64,000 nucleotides of DNA from Hahellaceae bacterium. Its GTDB lineage: Bacteria; Pseudomonadota; Gammaproteobacteria; Pseudomonadales; Oleiphilaceae. The translations under genes and the position numbers were made by a program. The DNA lies in NCBI GenBank assembly GCA_024234505.1, contig JACKOD010000002.1, positions 682,001 through 746,000 on the forward strand. Reading direction: 5' to 3'. Shown here piece by piece: positions 1 through 8,775 of the stretch (its first letter is position 1; each line of letters starts with the position of its first letter). Under the pieces are notes generated by a model. That model worked only from the letters and a program-made list of their open reading frames with translations, was not told the origin of the DNA and did not search any database.

Positions 1-199
1 GGCTGCAAGGCAAGCCGATAATAGAGTAGCGGCCCCATTTCTCGCCGCCCTGAACCGACTCGAGCAAATAGGAATAGGGTGCATCGGCGAGTTTAAGATA
101 AGTGCTAAGCGGTGTATCCAGATCGGCGAGTACTTCGCGGGTCACAGGAATACGATTAAAGCCTGCCTCGGCAAGCGTTTGAAATTGTTCTGGAGTCAT
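1..199 (-). CDS. trpE: Anthranilate synthase component I, N-terminal part (runs off window)
   Basis: The minus-strand frame opens with an ATG whose complement lies at 197-199 and stays open to the window edge. It encodes about 66 residues beginning MTPEQFQTLAEAGFNR, followed by a stretch containing YLLESVQGGEKWGRYSIIG. That second stretch is the tryptophan-binding N-terminal region typical of TrpE. TrpE with TrpG converts chorismate and ammonia from glutamine to anthranilate, the first step of tryptophan synthesis, in the cytoplasm. It lies downstream of rpe and gph on the same strand, the rpe-gph-trpE order known from Pseudomonas. Only the start is visible, so catalytic residues cannot be checked. 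Confidence 0.9.
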   Translation of the reverse strand, partial: MTPEQFQTLAEAGFNRIPVTREVLADLDTPLSTYLKLADAPYSYLLESVQGGEKWGRYSIIGLPCS

Positions 200-283
200 G
201 CTGAAGAATCCTGATTCTGCCAGTCTAAAAAAATTTGCAGTGTGCAGCGAGGCTGCTTTCTGCTAAGAAGCAAACATGTATTG

Positions 284-325
284 CGCCACGATGGCGCAGG
301 ACACTAACTGCGCCATCGTTTGGCG
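284..325. other. Imperfect inverted repeat between gph and trpE
   Basis: An arm at 284-299 (CGCCACGATGGCGCAG) pairs with 308-325 apart from a two-base bulge, leaving an eight-base loop. It lies in the 200-bp gap between trpE and gph. No T-run follows on either side, so a classical rho-independent terminator is not supported. It could be a processing or attenuation hairpin ahead of trpE. Confidence 0.4.
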
Positions 326-400
326 AAGCTGAACGAATTGCTCCTGAAGGTGGCAGATCCAGTGGCTGACATGGTGTTCTCCGGTAAATTTCGTTAAAGG

Positions 401-1081
401 TTACAAGAGCTCGGATAATGAATCAATAACTGCATGCGCTCCACAGGTTCGGATATCCTGACCGTGGTTATAACCATAGCTGACACAGGCAATCTTTACG
501 TCGGCGGCGACGGCCGCCTGAATGTCGTTAATAGAGTCGCCGATCATCATCGACTGGCTGGCGCTGACCCCGAAATTTTCCATACAGGCGAGTAAGGGGG
601 CCGGGTGAGGCTTCTTCTGTGCCAGACTGTCGCCGCCGAGTATTTGATCAAATGTGAGCCCTAGCCGCTCCAGCAAAGGCAGCGTAAAACATACAGGCTT
701 ATTGGTGATCACCGCCATGGGAATCTGCAGGCGGCGTAGCGCTGTCAGCGTCTCACTCACGCCATCATACAGGCGACTGTGTTGTCCGTTTTCCTGCTCG
801 TAATGCTTGAAAAAAAGCGCCTGGGCATCGTTCAGTAGCGCCGGATCCACGGTTTCGTCTGTCATCATTGTGCCGTTCAGGGCGCGTTGCACCAGTGCGG
901 TCGCTCCATTGCCGACCCAGTGGCGAACCTTGCCGATACCCGCCGCGGGACGTTTCAAATCGCACAGCATCAGGTCGATAGCCGTCGCCAGATCGGGCAC
1001 ACTGTCTACCAGCGTGCCATCCAGATCAAACATAATCAGCTGCGGCATTTGCTGCGGAAATAGCTGTGCGATGACGCTCAC
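401..1081 (-). CDS. gph: Phosphoglycolate phosphatase (HAD superfamily)
   Basis: The 226-residue product belongs to the HAD hydrolase superfamily. Motif I, MFDLDGTLVDS at about residues 17-27, carries the nucleophilic Asp and the following general-acid Asp. Motif II is the AVITNK segment (Thr), and motif III/IV is the Lys of KKPHPAP followed by MIGDSINDI. The enzyme dephosphorylates 2-phosphoglycolate, a by-product of DNA 3'-end repair, to glycolate. It sits about 45 bp downstream of rpe on the same strand and upstream of trpE, as in many gammaproteobacteria. An internal Met 12 codons in (MPQLIMFD) is an alternative start. Confidence 0.93.
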   Translation of the reverse strand: MSVIAQLFPQQMPQLIMFDLDGTLVDSVPDLATAIDLMLCDLKRPAAGIGKVRHWVGNGATALVQRALNGTMMTDETVDPALLNDAQALFFKHYEQENGQHSRLYDGVSETLTALRRLQIPMAVITNKPVCFTLPLLERLGLTFDQILGGDSLAQKKPHPAPLLACMENFGVSASQSMMIGDSINDIQAAVAADVKIACVSYGYNHGQDIRTCGAHAVIDSLSELL

Positions 1082-1125
1082 GTAAATACCTCCGGGACGG
1101 TTGAAATGAGGGCGTACGTGACGCT

Positions 1126-1803
1126 TCAGATGCTGTTAACGGTTGCTAATTGTGCCCGCATCGCATCAATGGTTTCTTTATAGTCAGGGGTATTAAAAAT
1201 CGCTGATCCGGTAACAAAGGTGTTGGCACCGGCTTCTGCGATGGCGCGAATATTCTGAACCGTCACGCCACCATCAATTTCGAGACGAATGGGGAGGCCG
1301 CTATTGGCAATCTTGGCATGTGCCTGACGCAGCTTTTCCAGCGTGCCGGGAATAAATTTTTGGCCGCCAAAACCGGGGTTTACCGACATTAATAACACCA
1401 TGTCCAGTTTATCCATCACATAATCAAGGTAGTGCAAAGGGGTGGCCGGATTGAATACCAGACCGGCTTTGCAGCCACCGTCACGAATTAACTGGAGCGA
1501 GCGGTCGATGTGTTCGGAGGCTTCCGGGTGGAAGGTGATATAAGTAGCACCGGCGTCGATGAACATTTTGATCATGTCATCCACGGGCTTTACCATCAGG
1601 TGGACGTCAATTGGAGCGGTGACGCCATGTTTACGCAGCGCCGAGCAGACCATGGGGCCGATGGTCAGATTGGGGACATAGTGATTGTCCATCACGTCAA
1701 AGTGAACAATGTCGGCCCCGGAGGCCAGTACGTTATCGACTTCTTCTCCGAGACGAGCGAAGTTGGCTGACAGAATCGAAGGGGCGATAAGAAAGTCTTG
1801 CAT
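1126..1803 (-). CDS. rpe: Ribulose-phosphate 3-epimerase
   Basis: This is a 225-residue TIM-barrel protein of normal family length. It opens IAPSILSANFARLGEE and shows the metal-binding segments HFDVMDNHYVPN (His and Asp), VHLMV (His) and LEIDGGV (second catalytic Asp). The phosphate-binding loop is SVNPGFGGQ. It interconverts D-ribulose 5-phosphate and D-xylulose 5-phosphate in the pentose phosphate pathway. It is the first gene of the minus-strand rpe-gph-trpE cluster. Its start faces the divergent DUF3530 gene across a gap of about 135 bp, which should hold both promoters. Confidence 0.96.
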   Translation of the reverse strand: MQDFLIAPSILSANFARLGEEVDNVLASGADIVHFDVMDNHYVPNLTIGPMVCSALRKHGVTAPIDVHLMVKPVDDMIKMFIDAGATYITFHPEASEHIDRSLQLIRDGGCKAGLVFNPATPLHYLDYVMDKLDMVLLMSVNPGFGGQKFIPGTLEKLRQAHAKIANSGLPIRLEIDGGVTVQNIRAIAEAGANTFVTGSAIFNTPDYKETIDAMRAQLATVNSI

Positions 1804-1938
1804 GATAGGAATGTCCCGCGCGGCATAAAAGTTTGCGCTATTCTAACCCAACATGCGTTTCAGGTAACGGGTTTGAAGGTGGTTGACTATTTTTTCATGT
1901 ATCAATTTCAAGATGAGGCACCACGTGGGCGTCGGAAT

Positions 1939-3264
1939 ATGAAGCATCGACATTATTTTACGAGTGATGCCGGTGATGGGTTCCGTAGCGTTAGTGTGAG
2001 TACGTTGCGGTGCATTGCGCTTGTTCTTTGTTGTGTAAGCGTGTGTTTTGTAAGCGTCCCCGTCTTTGCTGAAGGCGAGACAGGAACCACGCCAGATGTC
2101 CCACCCGCAGGCGAGAGCAATGCCACAGAAGGAGCCCCGCCCGTGGACGGGACGCAAGAGGGCAAAGCGGCCGAGATGGATGTGCCTCCACCGCGTAAAC
2201 CCAGCCCGCCGACGCGTACCGAGCCCTCTGACCGGAAAGCATTGGAGAGACAGGTAGGCTCCAGAGAAGCTCGCTGGCTGGAAACAGCTGACGGGGATTC
2301 CTTTCTTGCTCTGGAGCTGCCGCATCGAACGCCTGAGCAGCAGGGGGCCGTTTTGTTGCTGCACGGTCAGGATGCTCACCCTGCCTGGCCGGAAGTTCTG
2401 GGCCCATTGCGCGAGTTATTGCCAGATGATGGCTGGTCCACGCTGGGGGTGAGTTTGCCTTATCAGCCGATTCGTGACGTGCCTAAGCGCGAGCAGCCGG
2501 TAAAAAATACCGATCACATTTCGATGGATGCGCCTCGAACGGCAGCCGATATGGCCCTGCAGGGCAGCGAAGCCGATGCACCTGCTCCGGATGAAGCTGC
2601 AGCGGAAGCAGAAAACAAGGCCGCTGAGGGGGCTGAAACCGCGCCCCCCGAAGCTGAAGCCAAGGCTGATAAGGAAACTTCCGGTAGTGACCCGGCGCCT
2701 TCCGGTGAGGAGGCTGGCGGGACCTCAGGTGAAAGTAAGGGTGTGATTGATGTTTCGATGGCCGACGCTCAGTCTGCGGTTGAGAATGCGGCACCTGCCA
2801 TCCCGGAGAAATCGCCTCATGAGCGTGCGCTGCAACGCCTGCAGGCCTCGGTAAGTCATCTTAAGGGGCGAGGGCAGGAGAATCTGGTGCTACTGGCATT
2901 AGGCACCGGGGCGGATGAACTGTTTCGATACCTTAAGCAAACTGGGGGGGTGTTGCCGTCACAGGGGGGGGCTATCGTTTTGATTGATCCGGTATTCAGT
3001 GATGAGTTTCGATTCGATTTCCAGTCAGCGCTAAGCGAAGGTTTTGAGTTTCCGATTCTTGAGGTGGTCGATAGTCGTGATGCGCTTAAACTCGCGGATG
3101 CAAAAGCCCGTATGGGCAGCGCCAGACGAGCAAAACTCAATGGTTATCAACAGATCCGCTTTCCGCTGGGTGATCTTCGGTCGGGTGAAGTGTCGTTATT
3201 AACACAGCGGGTTAGGGGCTGGTTGAAACGACACGCACCGGGGTTTGAGCGAAAAGGCCGGTAG
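1939..3264 (+). CDS. Secreted DUF3530 family protein
   Basis: I chose the ATG at 1939 (MKHRHYFTSD). From there a hydrophobic stretch (ALVLCCVSVCFVSVPVFA) ends in an apparent signal-peptidase site before EGETG. The frame is open back to 1798, but the extra residues would bury the signal. The product has 441 residues. The segment GAVLLLHGQDAHPAWP resembles the oxyanion-hole region of alpha/beta hydrolases and fits DUF3530, a poorly characterised periplasmic family. The middle holds a long Ala/Glu/Pro-rich low-complexity insert (about residues 190-290) between the hydrolase-like halves. Function is unknown. It is divergent from rpe. Confidence 0.75.
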   Translation: MKHRHYFTSDAGDGFRSVSVSTLRCIALVLCCVSVCFVSVPVFAEGETGTTPDVPPAGESNATEGAPPVDGTQEGKAAEMDVPPPRKPSPPTRTEPSDRKALERQVGSREARWLETADGDSFLALELPHRTPEQQGAVLLLHGQDAHPAWPEVLGPLRELLPDDGWSTLGVSLPYQPIRDVPKREQPVKNTDHISMDAPRTAADMALQGSEADAPAPDEAAAEAENKAAEGAETAPPEAEAKADKETSGSDPAPSGEEAGGTSGESKGVIDVSMADAQSAVENAAPAIPEKSPHERALQRLQASVSHLKGRGQENLVLLALGTGADELFRYLKQTGGVLPSQGGAIVLIDPVFSDEFRFDFQSALSEGFEFPILEVVDSRDALKLADAKARMGSARRAKLNGYQQIRFPLGDLRSGEVSLLTQRVRGWLKRHAPGFERKGR

Positions 3265-3270
3265 CCGGGG

Positions 3271-3795
3271 TTAACCCGGATCTCTGATCTTGTTGCCGGT
3301 CACCATGGCTTTGATGAGATTTTCCTTGCCATATCGACTGTAGAGCACCACCACGGCAATGTGCGTGGTAACCAGAACCATCAGGAACTCACCGAGGGCT
3401 TCGTGAATTTCTTCCAGCCACTCTTCGCCCCAGAAAGCATCCAGAGTTGTCATGTAGCCACTGACGCCCAATAGAATGATGACGCCGATCAGCGCAAGAA
3501 TCATCAATGCCCCCAGCGGGTTGTGCCCCAGCGATGTTTCAGGCTTACCCTCCAGAAGATGACTTATGTAGGTCTTTAATTTTTCCGGGGTGGGAAAAAA
3601 TGATGAAAAACGAGCATGTTCGGTGCCGATAAATCCCCACAGGATGCGAACCAGAACCGCGCCAAGGGCATAGTAGCCAACCCATTCGTGAGGTTTGTCT
3701 TCCAGCACAGTGAGGTTGAGCAGGCAGGCCAAAGCCAGTGTCCAGTGAAATACTCTGACGAGTGGATCCCACACACGGATGGTTCGCATGGTCAT
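3271..3795 (-). CDS. Cytochrome b561-type membrane protein
   Basis: The product has 174 residues and four hydrophobic segments. The opening IRVWDPLVRVFHWTLA is the hallmark of the hydrogenase/cytochrome b561 family, with the first haem-ligand His in VFHW. Further candidate haem ligands are the His of EIHEALGEF and of TTHIAVV. Such proteins are di-haem inner-membrane electron carriers. It starts five bases after the stop of the PepSY gene, so the two are almost certainly co-transcribed. The PepSY/cytochrome b pairing is common, but the electron donor and acceptor cannot be told from sequence. The second Met (codon 3) is an alternative start. Confidence 0.85.
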   Translation of the reverse strand: MTMRTIRVWDPLVRVFHWTLALACLLNLTVLEDKPHEWVGYYALGAVLVRILWGFIGTEHARFSSFFPTPEKLKTYISHLLEGKPETSLGHNPLGALMILALIGVIILLGVSGYMTTLDAFWGEEWLEEIHEALGEFLMVLVTTHIAVVVLYSRYGKENLIKAMVTGNKIRDPG

Positions 3796-3799
3796 AAGC

Positions 3800-4084
3800 T
3801 TAGTCCTCTATTTCAGTTTTAACGGCTTCGCCATTGACGGGATTGAAATAAATTTCCACTCGCTGACCTTTGTTGTTGTGGCCATAAATTTCGTAGCAGT
3901 TGGTTTTGGTTTGCTTGAATTTTTTGATCTCATACCCTTGGGCTTTCAGCGATTGCTGGAAAGTTTCCGGATTCTGCCACTGATTCTGGGGGGCATCGGT
4001 ACATTGTGGATCAGCGAATGCCTGGGCGGTCATCAGGCTGAGTGCAGAAAAAGCAGAAAGCAGCAGGGTGCGGGACTTCAACAT
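3800..4084 (-). CDS. Small periplasmic PepSY-domain protein
   Basis: This 94-residue protein has a clear signal peptide (about residues 1-24, ending AQAFA before DPQC). The remainder is a single PepSY-like unit: the segments LKAQGYEIKKFKQTKTNCYEI and VEIYFNPVNGEAV are typical of the fold. Two cysteines in the mature part may form a disulfide. It is the first gene of a two-gene minus-strand unit with the cytochrome b561 gene, five bases apart. A role as a small regulator or partner of the cytochrome is an inference from position. Confidence 0.78.
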   Translation of the reverse strand: MLKSRTLLLSAFSALSLMTAQAFADPQCTDAPQNQWQNPETFQQSLKAQGYEIKKFKQTKTNCYEIYGHNNKGQRVEIYFNPVNGEAVKTEIED

Positions 4085-4185
4085 GGGTAAGACTCCTGGG
4101 TTAATCTGAGCAATTTTGCCTTTGGGTTCAGGCGACGATGCTCAGATTAATTGAGGAGCCTTAACAGAAGCTTAAGCGTTCAGGT

Positions 4186-4953
4186 TTATTTTTCAGTGAG
4201 CGCGGTATGAGTTGCGAAAGATAATTGTCTATCCAGTGTCTGCAGTCGCGCGGGCGTGCCAATGTCGTACCACTGTCCTTGCCAGTGCTCGCCAGTCACC
4301 TTTTTAGCGGTCATTGCCTCGCGCAAAATGGGCGCCAGTTTTCTAGGCCCCTCTGCCAGATTGGCGAAGAGGGCCGGGTCGAGCAAGCTGACGCCGCTAA
4401 AGGTGTAGCATTCAGGGGGGGCGTCGCCCTGTGGAACGGCAAGCTGGCCGGGATCGGCTACCTGTGCGCCGGTTTCATCGGTTTGGGAGGCATCGCGGAT
4501 AAGCGAAAAGTCTCCTTCGGGGTGGTGTTCCGGATTATTGACCAGAACCAGATGCGCCGAGGGGGCGGAAGGGAGGGATCGCCATTGCGCTGCACGACGA
4601 ACCAGTCTTGGCAGCGGGAAGTCCGTCCAGACATCCCCGTTGATAAGGATGAAAGGGGTGTCTCCCAGCAACGGAAGGGCGCGGACAATACCTCCTGCGG
4701 TTTCGAGGGGTGTTTCTTCGTGCGAGTAGTGCAGGTGAACACCCAGCGCGCGGCCGTCGCCAAAGCAGGCTTCAATTTGTTCGCCCAGCCAGGCTGTATT
4801 GATCACAATGTCAACAATACCGGCGGCGCGCAGGTTTTCAATGGGATATTGTAAGAGTGGCTTTCCCCCTGCTTTTAGCAGGGGTTTGGGCGTGTGATCC
4901 GTCAACGGGCGCATTCGAGTGCCTAAGCCCGCGGCGAGAATCATGGCTTTCAT
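4186..4953 (-). CDS. murU: N-acetylmuramate-1-phosphate uridylyltransferase
   Basis: The start is the ATG at 4953 (MKAMILAAGLGTRMRPLTD), preceded by GAGAAGG at good spacing. A TTG nine codons upstream is less likely. The 255-residue product has the sugar-nucleotidyltransferase signature AAGLGTRMRPLT, then KPLL and the metal-binding ILINGDVWTD. MurU makes UDP-MurNAc from MurNAc-1-phosphate in the peptidoglycan recycling route that bypasses MurA. The call rests mainly on its place directly after amgK, upstream of lptD, as in Pseudomonas. By motif alone a glucose-1-phosphate thymidylyl- or uridylyltransferase would also fit. Confidence 0.88.
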   Translation of the reverse strand: MKAMILAAGLGTRMRPLTDHTPKPLLKAGGKPLLQYPIENLRAAGIVDIVINTAWLGEQIEACFGDGRALGVHLHYSHEETPLETAGGIVRALPLLGDTPFILINGDVWTDFPLPRLVRRAAQWRSLPSAPSAHLVLVNNPEHHPEGDFSLIRDASQTDETGAQVADPGQLAVPQGDAPPECYTFSGVSLLDPALFANLAEGPRKLAPILREAMTAKKVTGEHWQGQWYDIGTPARLQTLDRQLSFATHTALTEK

Positions 4954-4991
4954 CGGGCGGGCCTTCTCGGTGGCGTTCAAGGAGCAGCAGA

Positions 4992-6041
4992 TTACACCGT
5001 GGCGGTAGAGGTTGTCGAAGATTCATTGGAGTGGCTCTCGCCCAGCTGACTGAGGGCCGGTAGAAAACGTGTCGACAACCATTGGCTAAACGCCGCGAGC
5101 TCGGGGTAACGCTGACTAATTCGAACAATATAGTTCACTGTGGACGGAATATCTGCCAGATAGCCATGTTTGCCATCCCGGATAGACAGTCGGGCAAAAA
5201 TGCCGGCGGCTTTTAAGTGACGCTGAATACCCATTAAATCGAACCAGCGCGTGAATTCGGTCAGGCTGGCGGTATGCAGGTTTTTGTCTGCGGTTGCTTG
5301 CCAGAATTCTTCCAGCAACGTGTTGACTAACTCGTCAGGCCAGGTGATATAGCAGTCGCGCAGCAGGGAAACCAGATCGTAGGTAAGCGGGCCACAGACC
5401 GCATCCTGAAAGTCCAATACGCCGGGTAAAGTGTCCGGGGTGATCATCAAGTTGCGTGAATGGTAATCACGATGCACGGTGACACTGGGTTGGGCGAGCG
5501 CATGATGTATCAGGAACTGCCAGGTTTCGTTGAGCAATTCATGTTCCTGTGCGGTCAGGGTTAACGCCAGTTTTTGTCCGGTCAACCAATCCCGAAAGAG
5601 CTCCATTTCTCGCCAGAGCAACGCTTCATCATAAACGGGCAGGCTGTAATCGGGCGGTTCGTCGCAGGTCTGGATGCGTAGCAGCATGGTCAGTGCGTGA
5701 CGATAGAGGGTGAGCACGTCATCTGGAGCGGCCTGTTGAAGGCGAGGCAAATAAAGGTCATCGCCAAAATCATCCAGGATTAAAAATCCCTGGGACAGAT
5801 CTTTGGCGATCAGCGCGGGGACATGAATGCCCTGGGCATGCCAGTGCCGGGCCAAGGCCACAAACGGGCGGCAATCCTCTTTATCGGGCGGGGCATCCAT
5901 GGCGATGAGGGCCGGAGCATCGTGTCTGGCGAGGCGGAAATAACGCCGGAAACTGGCATCACCGGAGACCGGAGTGACCATCACCGGCGCATGGAGTACC
6001 TGCTCTGCCCATTGTGTCAAACGTGCTAAACGAAAATCCAT
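4992..6041 (-). CDS. amgK: N-acetylmuramate/N-acetylglucosamine anomeric kinase (aminoglycoside-phosphotransferase fold)
   Basis: I chose the ATG at 6041 (MDFRLARLTQWAEQ), giving 349 residues, the family's usual size. The frame is open upstream to 6473, but that part looks non-coding and crosses the lptD promoter region. The APH fold is shown by SGDASFRRYFR in the N-lobe, the catalytic HRDYHSRNLM, and the metal-binding VLDFQDAVCGPLTYDLVSLLRD. AmgK phosphorylates MurNAc and GlcNAc at the anomeric position, feeding MurU. The two genes are about 38 bp apart on the minus strand and divergent from lptD. Confidence 0.9.
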   Translation of the reverse strand: MDFRLARLTQWAEQVLHAPVMVTPVSGDASFRRYFRLARHDAPALIAMDAPPDKEDCRPFVALARHWHAQGIHVPALIAKDLSQGFLILDDFGDDLYLPRLQQAAPDDVLTLYRHALTMLLRIQTCDEPPDYSLPVYDEALLWREMELFRDWLTGQKLALTLTAQEHELLNETWQFLIHHALAQPSVTVHRDYHSRNLMITPDTLPGVLDFQDAVCGPLTYDLVSLLRDCYITWPDELVNTLLEEFWQATADKNLHTASLTEFTRWFDLMGIQRHLKAAGIFARLSIRDGKHGYLADIPSTVNYIVRISQRYPELAAFSQWLSTRFLPALSQLGESHSNESSTTSTATV

Positions 6042-6246
6042 CAAGGCCTCAACCAATAATGCGAAATTTGGATATTGCAATATTTGGATAGGATATCGTC
6101 TTTCGCTGACAGGTAAAAGCAGGTTATAGGGGGAAAATCGTTGGAGTGTGACCGGCGGAGCGTTTATCATTCTGCACTCATGGCAAGTGGGTGGTGACGG
6201 GCTTTCCAAATCAGGAAAACGCACCTCGGGCGAGGTTATAGGGTGA

Positions 6247-8682
6247 ATGGCTGAACAGCAGCAACAGAAACAGGGGGAATTAAACGCCCCAAACAGGACA
6301 AAAAACGTCAGGCGCCGGACCGGATGGCAGGTAGCCGGCGTGGTCGGGCTGGTGGTCAGCGTATGGCCGGTGTATGCCGAGACCGCGTCAGACAGCCCGG
6401 CGGCCCCGACCCGACGAACAGCGGCAGAAATAGACTGGCGTCCGGCGGCGCAGTTGCCGGACGACCGGCGCAAGGCGTTGCCGGAGTATTGTGCCGGAGC
6501 TTATATCACACCGGAAAGTGTCCCGGTGGATCTGTCGGTGCCCCAAACAGACTTGCCCGTGAATGTGCAGGCAGATGAAGCCTATTGGGAAGACGGCAGA
6601 ACGCTTCAGGTGACCGGGGACGTCAAGTTACGACAAGGCAACTACGTGGCCGAAGTCGACAAGGCCAATCTGGATCTGGTTTCCGGGGTGAGTGACTTGC
6701 AGGGGCAGGTAGAATTCAGAGGGCCCGGATTTTTCATGACGGGTGAAGAGGCGCGTTATCATCAGGGGTCGGGTAAATTTGAACTGGATGAAGCGAGCTT
6801 TTTGCTGCACGAGTCGGAAATTCGCGGCGAAGCCCGGCATATCCGTCGCCCGGAAGCCGAGCAGCTGATTATTGAAAAAGGAGAGTTTACGACCTGCGAT
6901 CCCACGGATAATGCATGGTCAATTCGTGCCAAGCGTGTAAAACTCGACAAAGCCGAGGGCGAAGGGCGTGCCCGGAATGTCACTTTTCGGGTGAAAGATG
7001 TGCCGGTGTTTTATTTCCCATGGTTCTCCTTCCCGATTGATGACCGGCGCAAAAGCGGTTTCCTTTATCCGGAATTTGGCAGTTCGAATGTCGGCCGGGG
7101 AATCTATGTGGCCACGCCTTATTATTTTAATTTGGCCCCCCATTATGATGCGACCTTAACCCCGCAGTATATTCATGGCCGAGGTATTCATAACGAGCTT
7201 GAAGGGCGCTATTTGAGCCCCTTTGGGCAATCGAGTCTGGCATTGGGTTATATTGCTAAAGATGATGAGTTTGAACTGGAAAATCCGGACAAAGATGGCG
7301 AACGCTGGGCGGTGGATCTGGAGAGCCGTTCGCGCTGGAGTCGCCAGTGGAGTACCTCGATCGACTACAGTCAGATATCGGATAATGATTATTTGAGTGA
7401 CCTGAACAATTCGTTGTCGATTGATCAGACAACTCATCTGGATCGTCAGATTCGTACAGATTATGTGGGCGAAACCTGGCAGTTCAACACCATTGTGCAT
7501 GGTTATCAGACGATAGACAGCACCATTCTGGATGCGGATAAACCCTACCAGCGGTTACCCGAAATTAATCTATTGGGCAGTTGGACTGGAGACACGCTGG
7601 CCTGGCGTTGGGATTCCCAGTATGTTTATTTCCAGCGGGAAAGCGAGAAACTGACCGGTTTAAGTCGTACCAATGGCAGTCGTTTACGGCATCAGCCCAA
7701 AGTCTCGATGCCGCTTGAAAACGATTACAGCTTTTTTACCCCGGCGATACGCATTGACCATACCGATTATGCCTTGGAAGATTATGATCTGGGTAAAAAT
7801 CACCAGAGTCGTACGGTGCCTTTCTATTCGGTAGATTCCGGGCTGTATTTTGACCGCCCCTTCGAGATGAATCAGCTGGCGTTTAATCAGACGCTGGAGC
7901 CACGTCTGTTTTATGTATATTCCAAAGCAGAAAATCAGGATGATCTGCCAAACTTCGACAGCTCGCTGAAATCGTTCAGTTTTTCCCAGCTATTCAGTGA
8001 CGACCGTTTTAACGGGGGCGATCGGGTCGGGGATAATCATCGGCTGACGGCCGCACTGACAACACGTTTTACCGAAGATACGCGAGGCATTGATCGTGCG
8101 GTGTTCAGTGTCGGTCAGATTTACTACTTTGAAGATCGCGAAGTCGGTATTAACGGGGAGGGTGCCAGCACCCGAAGTGATTCTCAGCTGGCAGGTGAAA
8201 TGATACTTCGCCCGTATGACTGGATGGATGTTTTTGTGACCGGTCTATGGGATGCCCGCGAGAAGGAAACCGATGAAGGCAGTACCCGTATGTCGCTGCA
8301 CTCGACCGACTATGCCTGGGTGCTGTCGATGGGGCATCGTTTCAAAGATGATATCAATGTGGACGACCGCATAGAGCAAACAGATGTTTCCTCCATTATT
8401 CCGGTGACAAATCAGATCAGCCTGTTTGGTCGCTGGTTATATGACCTGAATGATGAGCGAACCATGGGGACGATGGCTGGTCTTGAGTACCGGGGATGTT
8501 GTTGGCGAGCCCAGTTGATGTCGCACAGTAAACTACAGGATGATACTCATCTGGATCATGGCTTTATGTTCAGGTTTGAACTCAAGGGACTTGGTGGTAC
8601 CGGTGCCAGTGTGAAAGAGATTGATAAAGAGATTCCCGGGTATGATGCCCACCACAATCAATGGCATGGCGTGCGGCGTTAG
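6247..8682 (+). CDS. lptD: LPS-assembly protein LptD
   Basis: The 811-residue product has an N-terminal hydrophobic segment ending VYAETA that serves as signal peptide. An OstA/LptA-like domain follows at about residues 100-210 (VQADEAYWEDGRTLQVTGDVKLRQG), then the long outer-membrane barrel. Cysteines in EYCAGAY, TTCDPTD and the adjacent pair GCCW match the four-cysteine disulfide pattern needed for LptD maturation. LptD with LptE inserts lipopolysaccharide into the outer leaflet of the outer membrane. It is followed by surA, which encodes the chaperone that helps fold LptD, and starts the lptD-surA-pdxA-rsmA-apaH series. Confidence 0.96.
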   Translation: MAEQQQQKQGELNAPNRTKNVRRRTGWQVAGVVGLVVSVWPVYAETASDSPAAPTRRTAAEIDWRPAAQLPDDRRKALPEYCAGAYITPESVPVDLSVPQTDLPVNVQADEAYWEDGRTLQVTGDVKLRQGNYVAEVDKANLDLVSGVSDLQGQVEFRGPGFFMTGEEARYHQGSGKFELDEASFLLHESEIRGEARHIRRPEAEQLIIEKGEFTTCDPTDNAWSIRAKRVKLDKAEGEGRARNVTFRVKDVPVFYFPWFSFPIDDRRKSGFLYPEFGSSNVGRGIYVATPYYFNLAPHYDATLTPQYIHGRGIHNELEGRYLSPFGQSSLALGYIAKDDEFELENPDKDGERWAVDLESRSRWSRQWSTSIDYSQISDNDYLSDLNNSLSIDQTTHLDRQIRTDYVGETWQFNTIVHGYQTIDSTILDADKPYQRLPEINLLGSWTGDTLAWRWDSQYVYFQRESEKLTGLSRTNGSRLRHQPKVSMPLENDYSFFTPAIRIDHTDYALEDYDLGKNHQSRTVPFYSVDSGLYFDRPFEMNQLAFNQTLEPRLFYVYSKAENQDDLPNFDSSLKSFSFSQLFSDDRFNGGDRVGDNHRLTAALTTRFTEDTRGIDRAVFSVGQIYYFEDREVGINGEGASTRSDSQLAGEMILRPYDWMDVFVTGLWDAREKETDEGSTRMSLHSTDYAWVLSMGHRFKDDINVDDRIEQTDVSSIIPVTNQISLFGRWLYDLNDERTMGTMAGLEYRGCCWRAQLMSHSKLQDDTHLDHGFMFRFELKGLGGTGASVKEIDKEIPGYDAHHNQWHGVRR

Positions 8683-8775
8683 CCTGCCACCGGTAGCGAC
8701 GGGGCCGCATTTCGCAAAGATCGCGACCGAATGTTAAAGACGGCACAAATGAATTTTCAGGCTTAAGGGCTAAGT

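Noticed and set aside
4225..4854. 209-codon plus-strand frame antisense to murU
   Set aside because: murU has full motif support on the other strand; the antisense frame has no known features.
6042..6473. Long N-terminal extension of amgK
   Set aside because: The extension crosses the divergent lptD promoter and start, has no homology-like features, and the family length is reached from the ATG at 6041.
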